Assembly (NCBI GenBank): GCA_018660405.1
Contig: JABJKL010000061.1
Coordinates: 1-12,056 of the forward strand
Source of the DNA: Pseudomonadota bacterium
GTDB taxonomy: Bacteria; Pseudomonadota; Gammaproteobacteria; Arenicellales; Arenicellaceae
DNA length: 12,056 nt
Reading direction: 5' to 3'
Part shown: positions 7,420-12,056 of the stretch, in pieces
How positions within the stretch are numbered: position 1 is the stretch's first letter
Layout: every line of letters starts with the position of its first letter
Made by a program: the position numbers and the translations under genes
The notes under the pieces: model-generated
Told to the model about the DNA's origin: nothing
Databases searched by the model: none
The model's input: the letters and a program-made list of their open reading frames with translations, nothing else

Positions 7420-8280
7420 ATGAAAAATATAGACACTCGCACCGGCCTGGCCAGTTTAGCCCTTGCCCTGCTATTTCTAGCGGCATGTACTAGCGGCAAC
7501 AACATAGCGACAACACTGGGATCGAACACAACCATCACTGTTGGCGACCCCGTTTACTTTCAAGATAACGTTATAGGCGAGGTGGTTAGCATCATGCCCG
7601 GAAATGCTGGCACACAACTGCAAATAGGCCTAAATGAAGGGGCAATTTTGTTGCTGAGTAGCGATGCCGTAGCCGTCGAGAATACGCTTAAACCGGGTAG
7701 TCCTGTAGAAATTTACAATGGTTTGGGCGAACCCGGCACACTAACATTGAGTAGCGAAATTCAGGGCATGAGCAGCATGGTTCAATTTGCTACTTGGGCA
7801 TTGGGCAATGCGGTCAGCATTAGCGGCCTATCGCTCGAGAAATACGTGCAACAGTTTACCGCTTACATCAATAGTGACGATTATGCAGACCAACAACAGC
7901 AACTCAATGACACGATTCAACAAAGTGCAGAACAGGCCAAGCAAACCATCGCCCAAATCACTGAAGAGATAAACAGGAGCGTCGATCAACTGCAAGAAAT
8001 GGAGGAGCAGCTGGTAGATACCAGTGAGCAAATAGGTGCCGAAATCGGTGCCGTCGTTCAAGAACTTGAAAAATCGGGTACGGAAATTTACCAGGAATTG
8101 GAAAAACTAAGTCAAAAACTGGAGCAACAAGCCGAGCCACAATCGCTAGACGATGGGAGTGCCATGAGTGTTTTACTTGCCTTTCTAAGGGGTCTCAATA
8201 GCCGTCTGGAAGATGGTGTCGCAGAAACCAAAAACACAGCGCCCCAAAGAGCAGAGGAAACTGAACAGAAAAGCAATTAG
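7420..8280 (+). CDS. Lipoprotein with MCE-like segment and long coiled coil, 286 aa
   Basis: A type II signal peptide ends in the lipobox LAAC with the lipidated cysteine at residue 23. The next residues (TSGN) carry no aspartate retention signal, so outer-membrane sorting by the Lol system is expected. Residues 40-92 resemble an MCE/MlaD fold: VGDPVYFQDNVIGEVVSI is the typical G-x-V-x-x-x-x-x-x-G-x-V turn, and KPGSPVEIYN follows at 91-100. A weakly hydrophobic stretch lies near 119-136. Residues about 155-240 form a glutamine- and glutamate-rich amphipathic helix, predicted coiled coil. The C-terminus is charged and disordered. MCE proteins bind and pass lipids between membranes, but no permease, ATPase or second MCE gene lies nearby, so a lipid-transport role is only a guess. 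It starts 92 bp after the kinase; GAGA lies 10 nt before the ATG. The stop abuts the dispersed repeat. Confidence 0.85.
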   Translation: MKNIDTRTGLASLALALLFLAACTSGNNIATTLGSNTTITVGDPVYFQDNVIGEVVSIMPGNAGTQLQIGLNEGAILLLSSDAVAVENTLKPGSPVEIYNGLGEPGTLTLSSEIQGMSSMVQFATWALGNAVSISGLSLEKYVQQFTAYINSDDYADQQQQLNDTIQQSAEQAKQTIAQITEEINRSVDQLQEMEEQLVDTSEQIGAEIGAVVQELEKSGTEIYQELEKLSQKLEQQAEPQSLDDGSAMSVLLAFLRGLNSRLEDGVAETKNTAPQRAEETEQKSN

Positions 8281-8435
8281 AGGGTGCCTCTATATAATTC
8301 GGATTTTTTCGCGAGTGCAAGGAAGCTACGCGCGCAAGACCGCAGTGTATGTGTAATACATGAGGATCTGAGCACGAAGCTGACGCCCCTGCGACCAAAA
8401 AAAGGTGCGGAAAAAGACACACAGAGAGGTGCCCT
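8281..8435. repeat. Dispersed structured repeat, copy 2 (full length, 155 bp)
   Basis: This fills the whole gap between the lipoprotein stop (8278-8280) and the xerD stop codon (8435-8437). The ends form an imperfect terminal inverted repeat: AGGGTGCCTCT (8281-8291) and AGAGGTGCCCT (8425-8435). These match 9 of 11 as DNA but pair at all 11 positions in plus-strand RNA through two G-U wobbles. Inside it, TTTTTTCGC (8304-8312) pairs with GCGGAAAAA (8407-8415), and TGTAT (8346-8350) with ATACA (8356-8360). A diverged copy lies at 3278-3412. It has no convincing gene of its own; an open frame crossing it is shared with the other copy only because the DNA is. It could be a MITE-like non-autonomous element, a REP-type repeat, or an RNA that closes both convergent transcripts. 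Confidence 0.9.
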
Positions 8436-9331
8436 TAACCTCTAGGATGATGTTTGGCATGTATACTCTGCAATCGCTCCCGCGCCACATGCGTGTAGAT
8501 TTGAGTCGTCGACAAATCTGAATGGCCCAATAATAACTGCACCGAGCGCAAATCTGCGCCATGGTTCAGCAAATGTGTGGCAAATGCATGCCTTAATGTA
8601 TGCGGCGACAAACTAGTATTAAGACCAGCGGCTTTAGCATAACGTTTTATGGCGTGCCAAAAGGTTTGACGGGTCATCGCCGTACCTCGGTTGCTCACAA
8701 AAACAGCGGCGCTCGCCCGCTGCCCCAAAATATCGCCACGCCCACCTGCGAGGTAGTGTTCTAATTTATCCAGGGCCATTTCACCCAAAGGCACCAACCG
8801 CTCCTTATTGCCTTTACCGATAACACGTACCAAACCAACCTGCATATTAAGCTGATCCAACTCCATACCTACCAACTCAGACACCCGAAGCCCGGTGGCA
8901 TACAGCACTTCAAGCATCGCTCTATCGCGTTTACCGATAGCAGTCGCCTCATCCGGACCCGCCAGCAAAGCAAGCACATCGTCTTCAGACAAGGACTTGG
9001 GTAAAGGCCTACCCATTTTTGGCGAAGACAAATTAACCGTTGGATCCTGGTGGCACACCCCCTCACGCACCAAATAGCGATAAAAACGACGCAAAGTGGA
9101 TAACATTCTTGACGTGGAAGAGCTCTTTACGCCCCGTGCGTAGCAATCGGCCAGGAAACGTTGAACTTCAACATCCCGTACTTGATGTAGTAAAATCGCT
9201 TCATTGAATACCGAGAACTGTTTTAAGTCCGAACGATACGCACTCAATGTGTTCTTTGACAGACCATACTCAAGCCACATCGAATCAATAAATCGATCTA
9301 TGAGGTCAAGGTCTTCGGTCGCAGCTGTCAT
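8435..9331 (-). CDS. xerD: Site-specific tyrosine recombinase XerD, 298 aa
   Basis: With XerC it resolves chromosome dimers at dif, cutting and rejoining DNA when FtsK activates it. The N-terminal core-binding domain (about 1-105) is followed by the catalytic domain. All catalytic residues are present: R149 in TGLRVSELVG, K173 in IGKGNKERLVPLG, H244 and R247 in SPHTLRHAFATHLLNHGADL, H270 in LLGHSDLSTTQ and the nucleophile Y279 in IYTHV. The length of 298 aa and the tail HAKHHPRG match E. coli XerD rather than XerC. The ATG at 9331 aligns with the family start; the Shine-Dalgarno is weak. It is 88 bp downstream of the YggU gene on the same strand. Its stop codon overlaps the end of the dispersed repeat by one base. 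In Pseudomonas the next gene is dsbC; here order breaks and a convergent lipoprotein gene follows. Confidence 0.97.
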   Translation of the reverse strand: MTAATEDLDLIDRFIDSMWLEYGLSKNTLSAYRSDLKQFSVFNEAILLHQVRDVEVQRFLADCYARGVKSSSTSRMLSTLRRFYRYLVREGVCHQDPTVNLSSPKMGRPLPKSLSEDDVLALLAGPDEATAIGKRDRAMLEVLYATGLRVSELVGMELDQLNMQVGLVRVIGKGNKERLVPLGEMALDKLEHYLAGGRGDILGQRASAAVFVSNRGTAMTRQTFWHAIKRYAKAAGLNTSLSPHTLRHAFATHLLNHGADLRSVQLLLGHSDLSTTQIYTHVARERLQSIHAKHHPRG

Positions 9332-9419
9332 TTACAAATCACTCAAGGGGAACGCTAATTCAATTGTTGCACAAGCCTGACTTCCCTGGTCGGCCTAATT
9401 GACCGCTACCACACGCTCA

Positions 9420-9686
9420 TCAAGTGAGATCTGCGCTCATCAGTTTAGCGATCACTGTGTCTTCCAAACCGTTTATCTCAAACGTCTTATGCTGGAAAGT
9501 CGCCCCTGATAACAGTTTAATATCTGAATTAGCAATACCCAAAGCCATAGCCAGCACTTTAACAACTGCGGTATTCGCTTTACCCTTCTCCGGTACCGCA
9601 ATAACTCTTACCTTGAGTTCATCACCAAGCCACCCGACTATCTCGGTACGAGAAGCACCCGGCACCACCTTAACCTTTAACTTCAT
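9420..9686 (-). CDS. YggU/DUF167 family protein (UPF0235), 88 aa
   Basis: A small alpha/beta protein of the widespread YggU family, whose molecular role is not established. The signature is clear: KVKVVPGASRTEIVG near the start, LKVRVIAVPEKGKAN in the middle (24-38), then a VLAMALGI helix and IKLLSGATFQHKTFEI with the lysine-rich strand near the end. Length is slightly under the usual 95-100 residues, as the C-terminus stops soon after the last helix. The ATG at 9686 gives the family's normal beginning; no clear Shine-Dalgarno is seen. It lies downstream of the rpsP-operon terminator and upstream of xerD, both on the same strand, so it probably heads a short yggU-xerD transcript. In other proteobacteria it is commonly linked to yggT, which is not here. 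Confidence 0.92.
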   Translation of the reverse strand: MKLKVKVVPGASRTEIVGWLGDELKVRVIAVPEKGKANTAVVKVLAMALGIANSDIKLLSGATFQHKTFEINGLEDTVIAKLMSADLT

Positions 9687-9833
9687 GGAACAAATTTCTG
9701 CGGTGTGCAGATGCCTCTATAGCTGCAACCAGCATTAGTAGAAAATTTCAACGAATCTCCAAATCACCGTTTCGGGGCGCTAGTCTTTCAATCACTTTGA
9801 TGCGACCGTTTTCGTAGTTGAATTATGAAGGAC
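9687..9833. other. Non-coding gap upstream of the YggU gene
   Basis: This gap lies between the YggU start and the terminator of the rpsP operon. Because the terminator should end transcripts coming from rplS, a promoter for yggU-xerD on the minus strand is expected here. I see only weak -35/-10 pairs, for example TTGGAG with ACTAAT, and no operator or RNA gene. Confidence 0.4.
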
Positions 9834-9865
9834 AAAAAAAGCCCGAGCAATGCTCGGGCTTTTTT
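9834..9865 (-). terminator. Intrinsic terminator after rplS
   Basis: A perfect 9-bp GC-rich stem, GCCCGAGCA and TGCTCGGGC (9841-9859), is flanked by seven As on the left and six Ts on the right. Read on the minus strand it gives a hairpin followed by a U-tract 30 bp after the rplS stop, ending the rpsP-rimM-trmD-rplS operon. The flanking A and T runs make it able to work in both directions, though no plus-strand gene runs into it. Confidence 0.95.
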
Positions 9866-9895
9866 AAACACCTTAAACAACATTAAAAGTCTTAC

Positions 9896-10243
9896 CTAAT
9901 TAAGCTTTTCCCTAATTCGGGCTGAACGACCAGATCGCTCCCGCAAGTAATACAATTTCGCGCGCCGCACGGCACCGCGGCGTTTAACTTCAATCGATGA
10001 TATTTGTGGGCTGTGTGTTTGAAACACACGTTCAACGCCTTCACCATAAGAAATTTTCCGTACCGTAAATGCAGAGTTCAGGCCACGGTTACGCTTGGCT
10101 ATCACCACACCTTCAAAAGCCTGCAATCGCTCGCGGCTGCCCTCTCTAACGCGAACCTGCACGATAACCGTATCACCAGGGCTAAACTCTGGCAGGTCGG
10201 TTTTCATTTGCTCTTGTTCGAGTTGATCAATAATGTTCGTCAT
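9896..10243 (-). CDS. rplS: 50S ribosomal protein L19, 115 aa
   Basis: A large-subunit ribosomal protein at the 30S-50S interface. The whole chain fits L19: MTNIIDQLEQEQ start, FSPGDTVIVQVRVREGSRERLQAFEGVVIAKRN in the first half, the basic GLNSAFTVRKISYGEGVERVF segment, and the closing KRRGAVRRAKLYYLRERSG. The length of 115 is exactly typical. The frame is open to a TTG at 10255, but the ATG at 10243 has GGAG 6 nt upstream and matches the family start. It is the last gene of the rpsP operon, 88 bp after trmD, and is followed by a strong terminator. In E. coli this gene is made in far larger amounts than the RimM and TrmD of the same mRNA. Confidence 0.98.
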   Translation of the reverse strand: MTNIIDQLEQEQMKTDLPEFSPGDTVIVQVRVREGSRERLQAFEGVVIAKRNRGLNSAFTVRKISYGEGVERVFQTHSPQISSIEVKRRGAVRRAKLYYLRERSGRSARIREKLN

Positions 10244-10249
10244 GGTTAT

Positions 10250-10253
10250 CTCC
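10250..10253 (-). promoter_or_regulatory. Ribosome binding site of rplS (GGAG)
   Basis: GGAG on the minus strand lies 6 nt before the ATG at 10243. It overlaps the region between that ATG and the upstream TTG at 10255, so it fixes the ATG as the start. The independent site fits the need for higher L19 output than the preceding trmD. Confidence 0.8.
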
Positions 10254-10331
10254 AAGCTCTTAAAGCTTTGCCCTTTGCCTCTCGGCAGTGAGCATGTGTC
10301 CCTAAAAAGGGTTTTTGTTCAATTTTTCTAC

Positions 10332-11078
10332 TCAATCTTTCTTTTTTAACAAATCCGGGCGCTTTGCCTGAGTTGATTGCAATGATTGCTCACACCGCCA
10401 TTGCTTAATTACTGCATGATCGCCACTCAATAAAACATCGGGCACAACCATACCAGCATATTCTTCGGGCCGTGTGTAATGCGGGCAATCCAACAAACCG
10501 TCGATTTGTTCCGAGAACGAATCTTGATTCGCCGATTCGTCATTACCCAAACTACCGGGTACTAACCTGACCAACGCATCTACCACGACCATCGCTGCTA
10601 TCTCGCCGCCAGATAAAACGTAATCACCTATTGACCACTCTTCATCCACCTCGGCATCGAGCAAACGTTGATCTACCCCTTCGTACCGACCGCACAGAAG
10701 AATCAAATTCTCAGATGCGACCGAACCAAACAGTTTTTGGTCCACCGCCCGCCCCTGTGGGCTGAGGTAAACCACTTTGGCCTGATAAGCCTTGTTATCG
10801 AGCCCGCTATCAGAACCACCACGAAACTCTCGAATCGCGGTAATGGTTTTAGCCAAAGGCTCGGCCATCATAACCATACCTGGGCCACCGCCATAAGGAC
10901 GATCATCTACCGTCTTGTGTTTATCCTCGGTGTAATCACGAGGGTTCCACACTCGAAAATCGATACTATCGGTTGGTCTGCTGTTCGACCTGCTAGTCGA
11001 TAACGCCCTACCAACAACACCGTGTTCCGTTAACGCGGTAAACATTCCAGGAAGCACTGATATTACATCGATATTCAA
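10332..11078 (-). CDS. trmD: tRNA (guanine-37-N1)-methyltransferase TrmD, 248 aa
   Basis: Methylates G37 next to the anticodon using S-adenosylmethionine, preventing +1 frameshifts; essential in most bacteria. It is a SPOUT enzyme with a trefoil knot. Visible signatures are TVDDRPYGGGPGMVM at 56-70, YLSPQGR at 104-110, LCGRYEGVDQRL at 128-139 (E133), EEWSIGDYVLSGGE at 146-159, R171, and the flexible-lid DSF with the expected catalytic D186, followed by DCPHYTRPEEY. Two small inserts near 86-99 and 190-195 lengthen loops; the C-terminus is a little shorter than in E. coli. The start is TTG at 11078: no ATG fits, the N-terminus aligns with E. coli from residue 1, and AAGGAG lies 7 nt upstream. 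It follows rimM by 17 bp. The rare start may keep TrmD levels below those of the ribosomal proteins. Confidence 0.97.
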   Translation of the reverse strand: MNIDVISVLPGMFTALTEHGVVGRALSTSRSNSRPTDSIDFRVWNPRDYTEDKHKTVDDRPYGGGPGMVMMAEPLAKTITAIREFRGGSDSGLDNKAYQAKVVYLSPQGRAVDQKLFGSVASENLILLCGRYEGVDQRLLDAEVDEEWSIGDYVLSGGEIAAMVVVDALVRLVPGSLGNDESANQDSFSEQIDGLLDCPHYTRPEEYAGMVVPDVLLSGDHAVIKQWRCEQSLQSTQAKRPDLLKKKD

Positions 11079-11085
11079 TCGAGCG

Positions 11086-11091
11086 CTCCTT
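11086..11091 (-). promoter_or_regulatory. Ribosome binding site of trmD (AAGGAG) for a TTG start
   Basis: AAGGAG on the minus strand lies 7 nt before TTG at 11078, an ideal spacing. It is the strongest Shine-Dalgarno in the window and decides the TTG as the trmD start. It lies in the 17-bp gap between the rimM stop and trmD. Confidence 0.85.
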
Positions 11092-11095
11092 CAAC

Positions 11096-11698
11096 CTAAA
11101 ACTCAGGGTCCCAATCCACCCGCATACTGTTTACATTCAAGTCGACTTCAACCACCACTTGATCGATATAAGGTAGTAATCGTTCCACCGGTTCGCTGGG
11201 GTCCCCGGATTCAACAACCTCAAGCGCTTCGCCTTTAGCTGCTTCACCCTGAACAACCAACACATCGTTAGCGCCAGTCTCAAACAGGTGATCTACCTTA
11301 CCCAAAACAACACCCTCAAGTGTTGTTACTTCCAAGCCTATCAACTGGCGCCAATAATACTCGCCCGCTGGTAATACTGGTAAATCTTGCAGCGGCACCC
11401 AAATGCCAAACCCTTGTAGAGATTCAGCCTGATCACGGCTATCAACACCTTTTAGCGTTGCAACCACGCCTTGCCCCTGCGTTCTACACTGAATCACCTG
11501 GTAGCGCCTTTCGGTACTATTTTCGGTACTATTTTCGGTACTATGCGCTGATTTCAGTATCCAGTGAGTGTATTTCGCTATTCCTTCCCGTTCGCGTGTA
11601 TAGGAATATACTTTAACCGCCCCGCGCACTCCCCAGGCTCCTGAGACCTTGCCAAGCTCAATGGCATCAGCAACCTCAGCGGAGCACGAAGAAGACAT
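11096..11698 (-). CDS. rimM: Ribosome maturation factor RimM, 200 aa
   Basis: Helps 16S rRNA processing and assembly of the 30S head, binding ribosomal protein S19. The N-terminal barrel (about 12-105) has LGKVSGAWGVRGAVKVYSYT, and LKGVDSRDQAESL at 82-94. The C-terminal PRC-barrel (about 110-200) has GEYYWRQLIGLEV, ETGANDVLVV and the family ending RVDWDPEF. Two loops are longer than in E. coli RimM: residues 53-64 are three copies of S-T-E-N/R, encoded by a perfect 12-bp tandem repeat, and another insert lies near 152-170. The start ATG at 11698 is one base after the rpsP stop, with no Shine-Dalgarno, so translation probably depends on ribosomes finishing rpsP. That fits the known low output of RimM relative to S16 in E. 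coli. Confidence 0.96.
   Translation of the reverse strand: MSSSCSAEVADAIELGKVSGAWGVRGAVKVYSYTREREGIAKYTHWILKSAHSTENSTENSTERRYQVIQCRTQGQGVVATLKGVDSRDQAESLQGFGIWVPLQDLPVLPAGEYYWRQLIGLEVTTLEGVVLGKVDHLFETGANDVLVVQGEAAKGEALEVVESGDPSEPVERLLPYIDQVVVEVDLNVNSMRVDWDPEF
11509..11544. repeat. Three perfect 12-bp tandem repeats inside rimM
   Basis: TTTCGGTACTAT occurs three times back to back with no mismatch. The unit length keeps the frame, so each copy adds four residues (S-T-E-N; the last reads S-T-E-R) to a loop in the N-terminal barrel of RimM. Identical copies in a coding region suggest recent slippage expansion. Confidence 0.95.
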
Positions 11699-11699
11699 A

Positions 11700-11945
11700 T
11701 TATGCGACGGCAGATTCCTTGATCAGCTTTTTAACACGGTCAGATGCTTGCGCTCCCTGACCAAGCCAATGATCAACTCGGTCTTGATCAAGACGCAAAC
11801 GCTCCTCTCCACCCGTTGCACGAGGATTGAAAAACCCCACACGCTCGATGAATCGGCTCGTTGTTGCACGTCGCTGGTCAGCAACCACTATGGCATAGAA
11901 AGGGCGTTTTTTGGCGCCGTGACGTGCCAATCGAATTGTTACCAT
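11700..11945 (-). CDS. rpsP: 30S ribosomal protein S16, 81 aa
   Basis: A small-subunit protein needed for 30S assembly. MVTIRLARHGAKKRPFYAIVVADQR at the start, then GFFNPRA in the middle and the DRVDHWLGQGAQASDRVKKLI helix region near the end, are family-typical, as is the 81-residue length. The sequence differs little from other gammaproteobacterial S16 proteins. The ATG at 11945 is clear; upstream only a modest AGGTAGAG-like site is seen. It is the first gene of rpsP-rimM-trmD-rplS, and its stop codon is one base from the rimM ATG, which suggests translational coupling. Confidence 0.98.
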   Translation of the reverse strand: MVTIRLARHGAKKRPFYAIVVADQRRATTSRFIERVGFFNPRATGGEERLRLDQDRVDHWLGQGAQASDRVKKLIKESAVA

Positions 11946-12056
11946 ACTGCTCTACCTAAATCGTTTAAATTAATTTCGGCTCCAGTCCATAACTGTATTC
12001 AGTTTTGGAAACTAAGCCTATCTTCAACGGGGCGCGATTGTGTCCTCTAAACCACC
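11946..12056 (-). promoter_or_regulatory. Upstream region of the rpsP operon
   Basis: The last 111 bases hold no gene I can support. The operon promoter and 5' leader should lie here or just beyond the window. The region is AT-rich near the gene (TTAATTTAAAC), but the best -35/-10 pair, TAGGCT with TACAGT at 17 bp, matches poorly. In related genomes ffh lies further upstream; none of it is visible. Confidence 0.35.

Noticed and set aside
8341..8365. Central hairpin of the repeat as a dif or other XerCD site
   Set aside because: It does not match the dif arms (a GGTGCGCATAA-type and a TTATGTTAAAT-type half) well enough; a short palindrome is not sufficient.
8425..8441. Integron attC-like end near the repeat (CCTTAAC)
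   Set aside because: No matching GTT-type core site at the other end and no cassette layout or integrase.
8425..8449. Small hairpin AGAGGT/ACCTCT around the xerD stop as a terminator
   Set aside because: Six-base stem with no U-tract after it; it uses xerD coding bases and is likely incidental.
8195..8562. Small reading frames across the repeat (8195-8422 and 8326-8562, minus strand)
   Set aside because: They are open only because the repeat lacks stops there; they overlap xerD or the lipoprotein gene and have no start signals. Their likeness to frames in the other copy comes from DNA homology.
10300..10316. CCCTAAAAAGGG followed by Ts in the trmD-rplS gap as a terminator
   Set aside because: The stem is only four base pairs, and the T-tract is on the strand opposite to the operon.
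1..12056. Defence system, CRISPR array, prophage or integrase island
   Set aside because: No direct-repeat array, Cas, restriction, toxin-antitoxin or phage proteins; the only recombinase is the chromosomal XerD with its full housekeeping signature.

Overview
The window reads as ordinary gammaproteobacterial chromosome, at mid GC and densely coded. SerRS, FtsK, XerD, TrmD and the ribosomal proteins all match gammaproteobacterial forms, and two blocks follow Pseudomonas-like gene order: ftsK-lolA-crcB-serS, and rpsP-rimM-trmD-rplS followed by xerD. A marine or environmental gammaproteobacterium is my inference. Nothing points to a plasmid, a phage or a large island.

Layout. On the minus strand from 5723 down to 7 lie ftsK (DNA translocase), lolA (lipoprotein carrier), crcB (fluoride channel), serS (seryl-tRNA synthetase) and an unrecognised exported protein. 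From 5907 to 8280 the plus strand carries an Smr-domain protein, a ROK sugar kinase closest to Mak (manno/fructokinase) and a lipoprotein with an MCE-like segment and a long coiled coil. From 11945 back to 8435 the minus strand carries rpsP-rimM-trmD-rplS, closed by a strong intrinsic terminator at 9834-9865, then a YggU/DUF167 protein and xerD.

How the genes relate. FtsK (C-terminal gamma domain) and XerD act together at dif during chromosome dimer resolution, and both are encoded here about 2.7 kb apart. The rpsP operon mixes ribosomal proteins S16 and L19 with the 30S maturation factor RimM and the tRNA m1G37 methyltransferase TrmD. LolA and the plus-strand lipoprotein both belong to envelope biogenesis.

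The most interesting content is not a gene. A structured element of about 155 bp with imperfect terminal inverted repeats fills the gap between the convergent lipoprotein gene and xerD (8281-8435). A diverged second copy (about 3278-3412) fills the ftsK-lolA gap and runs into the first codons of lolA. In both copies one end sits within about 2 nt of the stop codon of the neighbouring minus-strand gene. It resembles a small non-autonomous repeat of the MITE or REP type, or a structured RNA family, and is probably present many times in the genome. Secondary points are three perfect 12-bp tandem repeats inside rimM, a TTG start with a strong Shine-Dalgarno on trmD, and the absence of rarA from its usual place between lolA and crcB. 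I found no defence system, CRISPR array, tRNA or rRNA gene. No gap between genes exceeds 300 bases.
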